Part shown: in pieces, positions 10,214-20,037 of the stretch
Layout of the letters: each line of letters starts with the position of its first letter
Position numbering within the stretch: position 1 is the stretch's first letter
Source of the DNA: Polia nebulosa
Lineage: Eukaryota > Arthropoda > Insecta > Lepidoptera > Noctuidae
Direction of reading: 5' to 3'
Length of the DNA stretch: 64,000 nucleotides
NCBI GenBank assembly: GCA_951329385.1
Contig: OX589612.1
Coordinates: 11,110,437 to 11,174,436, forward strand
Made by a program: the position numbers and the translations under genes
The notes under the pieces: generated by a model
What the model saw: only the letters and a program-made list of their open reading frames with translations
Told to the model about the DNA's origin: nothing
Databases searched by the model: none

Positions 10214-10226
10214 AAATATCAATGTA

Positions 10227-10430
10227 TTATGTACTAGCTGTGCCCGCGGTTTCACCCGCGTTTATGTATCTTTCGTAATTTATTTATTTTTTCTCAAAAA
10301 GTATCTTAGTTACTTCTAATACCTCCAAGAATATGTGCACAAAGTTTCATGATGATCGGTTAAGTAGTTTTCGAGTGAAAGCGAAACAAACAAACTTACA
10401 TTCACACTTATAATATTAGTAGTATGATGT
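10227..10430 (+). mobile_element. H repeat
   Basis: tactagctgtgcccgcggtt, the gtttcatgatgatcggttaa core and cttataatattagtag. This is the best-preserved standard H copy in the window, about 200 bp. Confidence 0.65.
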
Positions 10431-11312
10431 TTGTTTATGTGTGTGTATGTCTATTTCTTTGGCACATGCTGTAGCCTCGTTTAGGCTATGTATGATGGGC
10501 TTGATGGAATTTAACAAATGAGAAATCATTAAAAACAAAAAAAAAGATAGGTTTAACCGCCGAAATGACATAGGCTAGATACGAATTTTGAAAAAAAATG
10601 CCGACTGCTATTCGGTAAGTTTATTTGTGACCTGGTCATTTGGGGTATCAAATTAAAGAGCTTGAGAAGACGATTCCAAAATATAACTCACTAAAAATAA
10701 TTTAGGAAATAAAGGAACGAAAGAAAGGTTTTTTGAAAATTTTCATTGAGTTGTTTGTGACTTCTTTTTATTTTACGAATTAATTATATGCAACGGTAAA
10801 CAAGCTTTACAGCGGCAAGAACAATGGGTAAACCTTTGAGTGTAAAAAGTTTGGTATATAATAAAAAAAAAGCTACCAAAACACGGAATTAACAAAACAA
10901 GAGTGTCTTGTAAAAAGTGTCGTTTAGCGACTAGTTTTACTTTGCCTTGTACTTAGGCCGTTTCAAGTTCAAGAGTTCTATTCTAGTAGACAGGATATCG
11001 CTGAACATTATTCATGTACGTCTCAGATAAGTCAATAAATAAAAATGTACCTACACTTTTCTTATGTATAGATAAATACAAAAATTTGTGAAAAAAATGT
11101 TGACAAAAAATGTTGTAAATGTATGTAACCAGTAGAACTTTCCTTCTCATACTGAACTGGACCTATTTGGCGCAGCGAAGCACACATTTTTTCATGTTTT
11201 AAAAACCTGAAAGATTATTTTTTACATTTTATTTTTTGTTTATTTGATCCGTAAACTTGTTGTGTGCCGTTAAGTTTATGCCAAATCAATGTTTTATATT
11301 TCTCAAATACAT
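10431..11312. other. No gene recognised
   Basis: About 880 bp of AT-rich DNA. Small ORFs show no recognisable protein. Confidence 0.45.
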
Positions 11313-11510
11313 AAAAACCGGTTAAGTGCTAGTTAGATTAGCACACGAAGCGTTCCATATTATTTTTATTATCTGTTGTCATAGCGGCAATATAACTGTC
11401 TACGTAATACGGTTCATAAGTTACAACCTACTGACAGACAGGCGGATGACAACGGAGGCTTACTAATGAGGTTTCGTTGGTTAGCAGGGTGCAGAACCCT
11501 ACAAATTGTA
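11313..11510 (+). mobile_element. G repeat, decayed
   Basis: ccggttaagtgctagttaga…gacagacaggcggatgaca…gcagaaccctac follows the order of the G family (…gtgcgagtcggac…gacagacggacag…ggaaccct). Confidence 0.5.
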
Positions 11511-11640
11511 AAATGAAGCATTATTTCATTCGCCGTTCTGCCAAACCCGTGTGTCCCCAACACACGCACCGTTTACCCAATAAATGGGCTTCATTAGGTG
11601 GAATTTAAGACAATCGGTCTTGGGTTACCTGGTACGTAAT

Positions 11641-11715
11641 CACCGTAATTGGTAGCAAGCTGCTCGATCTTTACCAGACGGCGTTTGAACATGCCTGTTT
11701 CGTACGAGTAGTCGA
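11641..11715 (+). repeat. Direct repeat flanking the minisatellite, left copy
   Basis: caccgtaattggtagcaagc…acgagtagtcgag is about 75 bp and related to 13090-13160 in the same orientation. The pair brackets the 20-bp tandem array. Confidence 0.6.
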
Positions 11716-11800
11716 GTATTTTTCTTTTTGATTAATGTCATAATATATTCATTATTGTGGTTGGGTTCATAGGTGTTCATAGGTGACCCGTGACAGTAAT

Positions 11801-11906
11801 GTTGAACCAATAAGAACAGTGAAAGCCCATTAGGAACAGTGTTGGCCCAGTTAGAACAGAGTTGGTTCAATGAAAGTTGTCTGGACCCCTTGCAAGTAGT
11901 CATGGT
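11801..11906 (+). repeat. 20-bp minisatellite, segment 1
   Basis: Consecutive 20-bp units start at 11801, 11821, 11841, 11861 and 11881, with consensus near gttggcccaataagaacagt. The array resumes at 12374 and 12921 after retroelement insertions. Confidence 0.8.
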
Positions 11907-12365
11907 CCTTTTTTTTGGGTTTGGAAATCATCGTGACTTCTCCCGCTCTGGGTGGCGAGGGAGTGCGTGTCAGACTTTTATTGACTAAAATCCACCCCTA
12001 TTCCTTCTCTGCCCTGAGTGCCTATCATCATCATCATTATCAGCTTTTTAATGTCCCCAAGTCTGGAGCATAGGCCTCCTCTCTGTGAGAGGGTGTGGGC
12101 CGTAATCCACCACGCGGGCGCAATGCGGGTTGGTGGATGTCAAATATCTTTGAATTTTTGGTTCTAGGATATGCCAGTTTCCTCACGAAGTTTTCCTTCA
12201 CCGTTTTGAGAGCAGGCCTGAGTGCCCAGGGGCGCGGTAACTATGTTTAGAATTTATCCACAATCCCTGGGTAGGCAGCAGCCATAACTGGCCCCGTCAT
12301 GCATTGCTGACATCTCTTTGAGGCGCGCGTGGAACACTTCGCGCCGTCGACTCTCGGGCCTGATC
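11907..12365 (-). mobile_element. R1-like LINE 3' end inserted in the minisatellite
   Basis: T-run, then tcccgctctgggtgg and the family 3' UTR to cgactctcgggcctgat. A 14-bp TSD, caagtagtcatggt, lies at 11893-11906 and 12366-12379. A tS SINE is nested inside it (12023-12214). Confidence 0.85.
12023..12214 (-). mobile_element. tS SINE nested in R1-like 3' UTR
   Basis: (ATC)n then agctttttaatgtccccaag and gtgggccgtaatccaccac. The tRNA-like head is missing: the copy stops after ttttgagagcag. The string cctgagtgcc occurs on both sides, a probable 10-bp TSD. Confidence 0.8.
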
Positions 12366-12373
12366 CAAGTAGT

Positions 12374-12497
12374 CATGGTTCTGTCAGGACAGTGTTGACC
12401 AGAGACCAATGTTAGCCTAATGAGGTTACTGTTGGCCGTCAATAATAGCTAGAGGCACTTTGAGAGTAGTATAGCACTTTCTTTTTTCAGTGTGGCA
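12374..12497 (+). repeat. 20-bp minisatellite, segment 2
   Basis: Units at 12374, 12394 (17 bp), 12411, 12431, 12451 and about 12471 keep the …agt/…act ends of the consensus. The segment stops at the pentanucleotide array. Confidence 0.75.
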
Positions 12498-12779
12498 AAT
12501 AGAATAGAATAGAATAGAATAGAATAGAATAGAAAAGAATAGAATAGAATAGAATAGAATAGAATAGAATAGAATAGAATAGAATAGAATAGAATAGAAT
12601 AGAATAGAATAGAATAGAATAGAATAGAATAGAATAGAATAGAATAGAATAGAATAGAATAGAAAAGAAAAGAAAAGAATATAATAGAATAAACATTTAT
12701 TCGACATAGACAACACAACAGCAACAAACAAAAGGTAAAGAAAATAATAGTAGGTACACAAAGATACAATAAAATTGTG
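12498..12779 (-). mobile_element. Retroelement 3' end with expanded (ATTCT)n tail
   Basis: An AGAAT pentanucleotide runs from about 12498 to 12692, nearly 40 units with a few AAAAG variants. It is followed by aataaacatttattcgaca and a ~85-bp unique body. The same body plus a short pentanucleotide tail occurs at 44.15 kb. On the minus strand the order is body, AATAAA-like signal, tail, so the array is the tail of a retroelement and not an independent satellite. Reading frames through it repeat I-L-F-Y-S and are not genes. Confidence 0.82.
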
Positions 12780-12789
12780 CTGAGCGTGA

Positions 12790-12915
12790 ATCAAATCATC
12801 AGATGACTTCTTCCGCTCTGGGTGGTGCAGGCGGTTCAGACTCCAAATGACTAAAAACCACCCGTGTTTCTTCAGTTGCTCTTTGCGTTGTTTTGGCTGC
12901 TCACGTGACTCTTTT
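12790..12915 (-). mobile_element. R1-like LINE 3' end, divergent subfamily
   Basis: caaatcatcagatgacttct, ctaaaaaccacccgtgtttc and ctcacgtgactcttt match the subfamily at 23.47 kb, which differs from the main R1-like group in the distal 3' UTR. Confidence 0.6.
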
Positions 12916-12920
12916 AAACA

Positions 12921-13038
12921 CTACCGCGACAGAGTAGTGTTAGCCTAATGAGACCAGTGTTGTTCTAACAAGAGCAATGCTGACTCAGTCTGAGCAGTAG
13001 TGTCCCGGTAAGCAGGGGCAATTCATTAAGAGTAGTGT
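12921..13038 (+). repeat. 20-bp minisatellite, segment 3
   Basis: Units at 12939, 12959, 12979, 12999 and 13019, the first being gttagcctaatgagaccagt. It closely resembles the unit at 12411, supporting one broken array. Confidence 0.75.
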
Positions 13039-13089
13039 GTCTACCCAGCAGTGAAAAAAACATAGGTTTATTATGTCATTAAAGTTGTA

Positions 13090-13160
13090 AGCACCGTAAT
13101 TGGTAACGAGCTACTCAATCTTTAGCTTTTAAACGTGGCTGTTCCCGACGAGTATATTTC
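13090..13160 (+). repeat. Direct repeat flanking the minisatellite, right copy
   Basis: caccgtaattggtaacgagc…cgacgagtatattt, related to 11641-11715. Confidence 0.6.
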
Positions 13161-13175
13161 TTTCTATACCCGCCA

Positions 13176-13300
13176 TCACGCGGGTGACATAAGCTGCTGT
13201 AATAGTATGCACGATCTCAAAATTTCCCTTAGTCGCCTCCTACGACACCCGTGGGATGAAATGGGGTGGCAGCATTCTTAAGCCGGAGCCACGGATAACA
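13176..13300. mobile_element. Moth interspersed repeat (cttagtcgcctcctacgaca type)
   Basis: Contains ttagtcgcctcctacgacac and cgtgggatgaaatggggtgg, a module I recall from many lepidopteran genomes. Class is uncertain, probably SINE-like. Single copy here. Confidence 0.5.
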
Positions 13301-13603
13301 TAGTTGTATGTATAAAACCTAAAAAAAACAGCTACTGTTTCTTATAATAATAATGTTGTAATATTATTTTTATTGATGTTACGTAAAATTATTATTGTTC
13401 TTAGTCTTAGTCATAGGTTTATTGCTGTGCCCTGACAGAGTTTTGCACTCACTAAGTTAAGTGATGTCTGTAACGTTCTGTGTTTACATTGAGTGCAATT
13501 AGAATAATTAATTAAGTAGAGGTGATACACCCAGCAGCGGGTCTTCGACCTATTTTAACTATAATTATATTATTATCATAATTCTAGTTTTGGATTAGTT
13601 TTG

Positions 13604-13880
13604 GAGGAGCTCATAGCTAAAGTAATAACAGCCGCATGGATTAATCCATCAGGTTAAGCTGCACTTGCCGGGGCTGGTCCATGGATAAGTGACCATGTTT
13701 ACATACCAAGACTCCTCTGTGCCTCAGAAAGCACGTAAATCCGTTGGTACCAGCTGTCAATCGTGGATCTTTGACAGCCGTTATGGGTCAGAAGCCCGAA
13801 AGTCTGACAACCAGTCTTACCAAGGGGTATCGTATTACCTAGTAACCGCTCCATGTAAAATACTGGTATAGGCAGATTGA
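13604..13880 (+). mobile_element. S5 SINE with 3' internal deletion
   Basis: Begins gaggagctcatagctaaag and has the 5S-like head. About 70 bp before the tail are missing, so gtaaaatactggta joins ggcagattga. A 19-bp TSD tagttttggattaKttttg (one mismatch) lies at 13585-13603 and 13881-13899. Confidence 0.85.
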
Positions 13881-13899
13881 TAGTTTTGGATTATTTTTG

Positions 13900-15202
13900 A
13901 GGCTTAGAATCTAAACCAAATCATCAGATAGAAACCGATGGAATAATCAGACTGACAATAATCGAAACCAAAATCAAACTATGAGTAGAATATCAATGAA
14001 CTGATAAACCAGCAAATTAATTCGTACACACTAAGTAAACAATCCAGCACGCATACAAATCGAGCAAAATGAGCAACAAATAACACTAATCTATATTATT
14101 GTCCAATTCCCAAATCAAACATTGAATTAATTCAATATTATCTTTATGAAAATTTATCTAACGTTTAAGCACAAAATAATTTCTCTATCAAAATATTATA
14201 TTAATACAGAATAGGGATGACCACAAAAATTTGTGCCCTGCACATTTGTTCGGACCGATAGTGTTGCGACCGGTCGATATGAATCGAGACGGAAAGAATA
14301 TCGACATTCCTAGTTCGTATTATAGCAATGTAATGTAAGCGCCACACCTGCGGTTAGCTAGGGGTGGGGAGGTGTTAACGATGAAATGGTTGGATTTGAA
14401 ATTGGTTTAGGTTAAAATGTGTGGAAATTTCCTTTGTTTTGTTGTGGTTATGTAGGAGGCGGTATTAGTATTAAGCTGTTTATTTATTTTACATAGTATT
14501 CAAGAGTGTAAGAACTACTAATAAGGTGTCTACAAAATACCTATATATTTATGATAAGGACTTTTGTGAAGTACTGTGTTGCATTGCACAGCTGTTCTTT
14601 AATTTTCCATAAATACAGGAAAAAATGTAATGGAACAATTAATATTACGATTAATATTACGACTTAACATTACCATTATTATTATTATTTGACTTGACTT
14701 AATATTTACGATTTTTCAGAATTCAGAGTATTAATAAAAAATGTTAAGCTTGCAATTTTCCCGACATCATGAAACGTTATGTATCCATGTTTTATTGAAA
14801 ACAATGTTATATTTAATCACACATGGATATACCCATACACATCACTATCCACGTAAATATCAATCTCCCTCAACATTTACTCGCTCAATTATTGTAAATA
14901 GTTGGATTAATTACGGTATAATCCAAATCCAAACTAATATACACACACACGCCATGTCAATTGCACATCGTATTATCGATAATGTCTATAGATTAGACGC
15001 AACACTAGACTCGGTTACAGTAGGTGCGGCTAATCGCGAATGTGCGTTGTGTGCTCGTCGTTAGTACATTTGAATACGATCATAATATAGTAGATTTATC
15101 TATGGATTTCTAGATTCTAAGTTTAGTCGTTACTTTGGCTAGATTATTTGGTGTTTCGTCTATATTTTACTTAACATCATGCATGTATTCTAAGAAAAGG
15201 TA
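13900..15202. other. About 1.3 kb, no gene recognised
   Basis: AT-rich. The ORF at 14741-15064 has low-complexity His/Thr-rich content and no recognised domain. No repeat shared within the window. Confidence 0.45.
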
Positions 15203-15432
15203 GCGCGACTACTGAGTTTGGGGTCCTAAGTTCCAGTCTCGGGTCGGGCGTCAGTAGATACTCTGTAGCAGCCCGGAGTTTTCAAGTTAATTGTGTGCCA
15301 TCCCCGTGCCTCGCAAAGCACGTAAAGCCTGATCGCTCTCCAATTCTGTCGGATTGCCGTCCCATCGGACTATGAGGGTAAAAGAACAGAGAGTGCACCT
15401 ATGTCAACAGAAAGTCTCCTGCATACTTGGCA
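15203..15432 (+). mobile_element. B repeat (SINE-like)
   Basis: A tRNA-like start (gcgcgactactgag…agttccagtctcgggtcgg) is followed by gtagcagcccggag, then ccgtgcctcgcaaagcacgt, then ggattgccgtcccatcgg. The central cctcgcaaagcacgtaaagc is shared with the S5 body. The distal half recurs inverted at 32.35 and 43.1 kb. Confidence 0.6.
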
Positions 15433-15699
15433 AATCTCCGTTGTACAAAATTTGGTCGGGAGGATTTCACAGAGGTTTTACAACCACTTTCGCCAGTTTT
15501 GATTTTGACACGTTACTAAAACAACCTTTTTGCCATTATTCAAGTACACATCTAACTCATATAAAAACCCAGTAACATACCATAACCTAGAAACCAAGAC
15601 ACTCGCAGCCACTATTTCTAATCCAACTATGAAGGAAGATTACGGACCAGGGTTGTGGAATTCGGGTTCGAAAAAGTTACTGCGGCCCTGGAACGCAAA

Positions 15700-15812
15700 G
15701 GAACACGGCCCACAGGTGGGTTTTAGTCAGTAAGAGTCTGACACTCCCTCCCGCTGCACCCAGAACGGGAGAAGTCATGGGATTCTTTACCACCATCCAA
15801 AAAAAAAAGAAA
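15700..15812 (+). mobile_element. R1-like LINE 3' UTR, plus orientation
   Basis: gggttttagtcagtaagagt, ggagaagtcatgggattct and an A-run. Terminal ~110 bp only. Confidence 0.72.
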
Positions 15813-16324
15813 GATTACGGTTGGATATAAGAAAAAACTATAATTATTATACCTAACTGTCTGGCAAATTACATCTGTTTTACGATGACTATTACGACGA
15901 TATTTGGTTTCTATCGCCAAATAGAGACAGTCATGCAACTACATTATGATGTCATCAAAATAAAATCTCAAAATAATGTGCTGTACGAATGCATCACCGA
16001 CAAAGCATGTTGCAAGAACGCATTGAATTTTAACCAAATAGGAGTGACCATAAAATTATACTACTTATCTATTACCCATAGTATCTAGTTAACCCACTCA
16101 AGTGAGTCCAAGTAGAGGAACTAACCTATGTTATTGTACTAACTAACGATGTCTCAACAATCCTGTGTGCCCCTTTGATCTTTGTGCCCACGCGTTAGGT
16201 GAGGAGTTACTACATTTTGACTTTGTGTACCTAGCCACCCGCTTTGTATAAGGTGTATTTTAATACGCTTCTATTATGAAGTTTCATCTGTAACCATGTA
16301 AAAAAAATTATAGCAGCTAAGCCG
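15813..16324. other. No gene recognised
   Basis: About 510 bp. The short ORF at 15885-16088 has no recognisable domain. Confidence 0.4.
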
Positions 16325-16402
16325 ATTGAGTTGAGTTTTTAACCGACTTCGAAAAAGGAGGAGGTTCTATGTTCGACTGTATGTATGTTTTTTTTTTTTG
16401 TA
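16325..16402 (+). mobile_element. K repeat edge
   Basis: tttttaaccgacttcgaaaa followed by aggaggaggttct and ttcgactgtatgtatg. This is the standard edge of the K family (inverted at 21.15 and 21.70 kb). Confidence 0.6.
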
Positions 16403-16615
16403 GTTATACTTCTTTTGGGGCGTTAGGGAAAAATGATTAGGGTAAATTTTTACGATGCGCGCGCACACCGTCACAAAAAACCTACAGCCTAATTTAGCTA
16501 GAACCGACATCCTGAAGTTAGCTATGGTCTGTGGTTCATGAAGAATGATTGTTTTCCTTTTGTAAATTTTGTGACAGTTTTGTTTTTTTATCTTGTTACG
16601 CCAAAGAAGTATAAC
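16403..16615. mobile_element. Probable TIR element (gttatacttctttt ends)
   Basis: gttatacttctttt at 16403 and its near inverse ccaaagaagtataac at 16601-16615 bracket about 210 non-coding bp. The right end matches a moth sequence I recall (aagttatacttctttggcgt). TSD not resolved. Confidence 0.5.
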
Positions 16616-16629
16616 TTCTTACGTGCGTA

Positions 16630-16806
16630 CATAAGTACCTACCGGAGTCTGTGTTTCCTGATAGCTACAACCTGGGAGTCTTTAAGTCAAGAGTGAATAA
16701 GTTACTTCTAGGTAAGCGTGCTCCATCTTCGACCACATCATCGCTTACCATCAGGTAGTATATAATATAGTTACCATAGTGGTCAAACGCGTGCCTATCA
16801 ACAATA
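16630..16806 (-). mobile_element. D repeat
   Basis: The + strand has gaccacatcatcgcttacca and ggtcaaacgcgtgcctatca. The same ordered modules run in the plus sense at 36.66, 51.03, 58.05 and 62.58 kb. Confidence 0.65.
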
Positions 16807-16849
16807 AAAAAAAGTACACACAAAAACGAAAAATATGTATACATAGATG

Positions 16850-17115
16850 ACGTATTGGTTTTCTCCAATTAATAGTATGTTTAAATTCCACGTTCCATGT
16901 TATTGCAATTTTTAGGTCTGGGGTATAACAACTAAAAAGTGAAAATAAAAAACTTTTACAAAAAAATAAAACAACCGTCTTCCAAAAAATGAAAATACAC
17001 CGACAAAAAAAAAATAACTTTAATTTCGAAAAGGTGAAGTAGAAGTCGATGTCAAATAACGAAGAAATAAAATACAAACACCGACTTCCGAAATTTAAGT
17101 TATTTTTAAATTTTT
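16850..17115. mobile_element. K repeat interior
   Basis: Contains accgtcttccaaaaaatg, taactttaatttcgaaaagg and accgacttccgaaat, the palindromic K-type modules also seen at 29.97-30.11 kb. AT-rich, non-coding. Confidence 0.5.
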
Positions 17116-17124
17116 AGTGCATTT

Positions 17125-17304
17125 CCTTTTTTCTGCATACATGATTAGTTTGGATGACAATGCATGGTCAACTGTCACGTTAGTGTAAATCTAATTTGCT
17201 GGACTCCCAAAAATGGCGGACTACTTATTTTTTATGCATTCCAATGATATGAGTATCAGATGAAAGAGTTTGCTGAAAAGAATACTAAAAATAAGAAGAC
17301 ATCA
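17125..17304 (+). mobile_element. P repeat
   Basis: gtttggatgacaatgcatgg, aaaatggcggactac and gcattccaatgatatg. Related copies at 29.41, 50.33 and 51.12 kb. It preserves the empty site corresponding to the S5 insertion at 50.38 kb. Confidence 0.65.
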
Positions 17305-17444
17305 AAAAATCTGCATTGCCTTTTCACAACTATCTTGGGGTCGGCTTTCAGTCTACACTGATGCAGCTATATACCAGAATTTTATATGGAGCGACTGCCT
17401 ATCTGACCTTCACAACCCAGTTACTGGGTAATACGATACCCCTT

Positions 17445-17810
17445 ATTTTTTTTTTTGGGGGTGGGAAATAATCCAATGACTTCTCCCACTCTGGGTGGAG
17501 CGGGAGGGATTGTCAGACTCATACTGACTAAAACCCACCCCTGTTCCTCCCTGCCCTGAATGCCCAGGAGCGAGGTAACGATTTTATCCTCAACCCCTAG
17601 GCAGGCATCGGCCATGACGGGCCCCGTCATGTATGCTGACAACTCTTTGAGGAGAACTACGCGCCGTCGACTCTCGGGCCTGGTGCTGATCGGATGGCGA
17701 GCCACCCATTACTCGCCGTCCGCAGGCACGGGTCTACGTTGGCCGGAGATCGTCTAGCGGCGCCGGAAGCCCCTGGCGTCTCCTGCGGCGGCTGCTGCTG
17801 AGGGCGTGAG
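17445..17810 (-). mobile_element. R1-like LINE 3' end nested in S5
   Basis: T-run, 3' UTR, then the last ~60 bp of the ORF2 region. TSD atacgatacccctt (14 bp, exact) at 17431-17444 and 17811-17824. Confidence 0.9.
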
Positions 17811-18000
17811 ATACGATACCCCTTGTTAAGATTTGTTGTCAGACTCTCGGGCTTCTGACGACCTGTAACCACTGTCAAAAATCCAAGATTGACAGCCGGG
17901 ATCAACGGCTTTAACGTGCTTTCCGAGGCACGAACGAGTCTCGGTATGTAAAGATGGTCACCCATCCATGGATCAACCCCGGCAAGCGGGTAGCGTAGCG

Positions 18001-18203
18001 TATGTTACATCTCCAATTTTAAAAAAGATGGTGAGGAAGGTGATAATTTAATAGTCACAATAAATGGTGATTTATTGTGACTATTAAATTATATTAGTGA
18101 ATATCGTGGCACTTTACTAACAATAGCTGTAAGTCATTATTGTAATTACTAACACATTGGATCTTAGTTATCTGAAAAATAAAGACTTATTATTATTATT
18201 ATC
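18001..18203 (+). mobile_element. Retroelement 3' end with (ATT)n tail nested in S5
   Basis: Ends aaaaataaagactt then ATTATTATTATT, giving a polyadenylation-like signal and microsatellite tail as in CR1-type LINEs. It holds a perfect 22-bp-stem hairpin (18043-18092). Source family unknown. Confidence 0.6.
18043..18092. repeat. Perfect hairpin, 22-bp stem
   Basis: The left arm 18043-18064 (begins ataatttaatagtcac) is exactly complementary to 18071-18092, with a 6-nt loop tggtga. Confidence 0.9.
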
Positions 18204-18330
18204 CTGATGGATCGACCCGTGCGGCTGTTATTACTTAAGCCACGAGCTTCTCCTCTACAAATAAAAAGACATCATTCTATATTAAAGCGTATTTTTAGTT
18301 TTTATAAACTATATTATTTTATTCTTTAGA

Positions 18331-18349
18331 TAATACTAATACTTTAGGT
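18331..18349. repeat. Target-site duplication of RTE-a (left)
   Basis: taatactaatactttaggt, matched with two differences at 19276-19294. Confidence 0.8.
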
Positions 18350-19275
18350 CATCATTCTCCTGCCCTTATCCCAATTTATTTGCGGTCGGCGCAACATGTC
18401 TTTTTCTTCCATACTCCTCTATTAGTCGTCATCTCTGTAGTCACCCCCTTTTTACCTCTTTCACACAGTCCAACCATCGTTTCTTTGGCCTTCCCCTACT
18501 CTTATGGCCATCCACATCCATACATAAGACTTTCTTCACGACATTTTCTTCATTCCTCCGCATCACATGGGGTTGTCGTGGTATAGGCATATACCACGAC
18601 AACCGATTTCCACACAACTTTTCAGTCAGCGGCGCCACTTTCAGACTTCCTCTTATATAGTCATTCCTAATTCTATCCATGCGCGTAACACCACACATCG
18701 CTCTTAGCATTCTCATCTCAGCCGCATGCAATTGCTTTTCATTCATTCCTTTTGTGGCCCAACATTCTGAACCATACAAGACAGCAGGTCTGACCATTGT
18801 TTTATAAATCTTCCCCTTAAGTTTTAGGGGAATGCGGGAGTCACAGATAGTCCCGGTGACCTGCCGCCATTTCATCCATCCAGTGTTAATTCTGTGCTTA
18901 ACAGTCCGATCTATTTCGCTATCGCTTTGCACGAGTGAACCGAGATACCGAAAATCGGAGCAGACTGGGAGAAGCGCGCCATCTAGCACTATAGCTTCAG
19001 AGCTGGAGAGACCGCCGAAATCGTAGAACATGTATTCAGTTTTGGTTCTGCTGATTTTCAAGCCAACTTTCTCCAGCTTCTGTTGCCATTTCTCCAATCT
19101 GCTCTGGATCTCAGGTCCATCTTCACCGACCAGAACAATGTCGTCGGCAAACAGCATGCACCAGGGTGCCTCCTCCTGTATTTCCGACGTAAGAGCGTCC
19201 ATAATCAACAGGAAGAGGTAAGGACTTAAAGCCTACCCTTGATGTAAGCCTACAGCCACACTGAACTCATCGGTG
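18350..19275 (-). pseudogene. RTE-a LINE, 5'-truncated reverse transcriptase pseudogene
   Basis: The minus frame carries the C-terminal half of an RTE-type reverse transcriptase. It begins DEFSVAVGLHQG, then a TAG at 19233-19235 where related elements have a serine codon (GLHQG-x-ALSPYLF), then the catalytic box FADDIVLVGE, then YGSECWA and MLRAMCGVTRMDRIRN, and finally GRPKKRWLDCVKE. After CVKE a 7-bp deletion relative to the 22.8 kb copy shifts the frame to VKRG-stop at 18441. The 3' end (gcgccgaccgcaaataaatt…ggagaatgatgac) lies at 18350. A 19-bp TSD (two mismatches) brackets the copy. The stop inside the RT domain, the frameshift and the missing endonuclease make it inactive. Confidence 0.9.
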
Positions 19276-19294
19276 TAGTACTAGTACTTTAGGT
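19276..19294. repeat. Target-site duplication of RTE-a (right)
   Basis: tagtactagtactttaggt, partner of 18331-18349. Confidence 0.8.
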
Positions 19295-20037
19295 ACGAAG
19301 TTAAATTTTAATACTACATTGAAAATATTCTTCTTCGTTTCGCTTGGCTTTGAGTAAGTATTTTTAATGTAAAGTAAATAATGAAGACATAGTGATCTAT
19401 GTACAGAAAAGAGAAATGAAGTCTTGTGATCATAATATTGATTCCTTTTTTACTTGTGTAGTGTAAACCCTCGCAAGTTCTTACACAATCTTCAGTCTGC
19501 AGGACAGGGCTACTTTCTGTGTACAATAAAATAAGAAGATTAAGTCAACGCTTGGTTTCCAATTTAAAAAAAATCTTCTTTCATCATTGAGCCGAAAGAT
19601 GTATTCCGCTGGTTACAACCGTCTTGCCACATCGAAGGTTTCTTAGCTTCTCGCATCCAGTAAATTCCCGCAACCTTTACCAAATCATCGGAACCAAAGT
19701 ATCATCATTACAGTAATAATAATAATAAATTTATTGATCCATTGTTACAATTATTACCTTAAAATTACCACACGGTGACTGGCTGTTTTAACAGTAATCC
19801 ACGTATTTTAACTAGAATCAACATAAATAGTTAAATGCTAATCACGTTGAATTTGAGCTCAGAGCAGTTAATTTGCGCTATAACAGCAAAATTGTGTTAA
19901 TTTACATCATATTTCTTTGCTAGGAAATTGACTGTAAGCACTGATTAAATACATCAGTTAAATAAATAATACCTGTGATAATATATGTAACAAATATTTT
20001 AGTGACATATTTTGATGAGCTGCAAAACTCAAGTTGA
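19295..20037. other. No gene recognised
   Basis: About 740 bp of AT-rich DNA. An (AAT)n stretch near 19711-19730 followed by ttattgatccattg could be the tail of a minus-strand retroelement. Confidence 0.45.

Larger units (their letters stand above)
17305..18259 (-). mobile_element. S5 SINE split by two nested insertions
   Basis: Three SINE pieces are in order: 17305-17444, 17811-18000 and 18204-18259, with 17431-17444 repeated at 17811-17824 as the inner TSD. The outer TSD aataaRaagacatca lies at 17290-17304 and 18260-18274 (one mismatch). The first insert is an R1-like 3' end; the second is a retroelement 3' end with an (ATT)n tail. Confidence 0.9.

Noticed and set aside
12426..12794. Three overlapping minus-strand ORFs of repeated I-L-F-Y-S
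   Set aside because: They are translations of the AGAAT pentanucleotide array, open only because the unit has no stop in those frames.
11801..13038. CRISPR-like array from 20-bp spaced repeats
   Set aside because: Units are contiguous and degenerate without spacers, the context is eukaryotic, and there are no cas-like genes.
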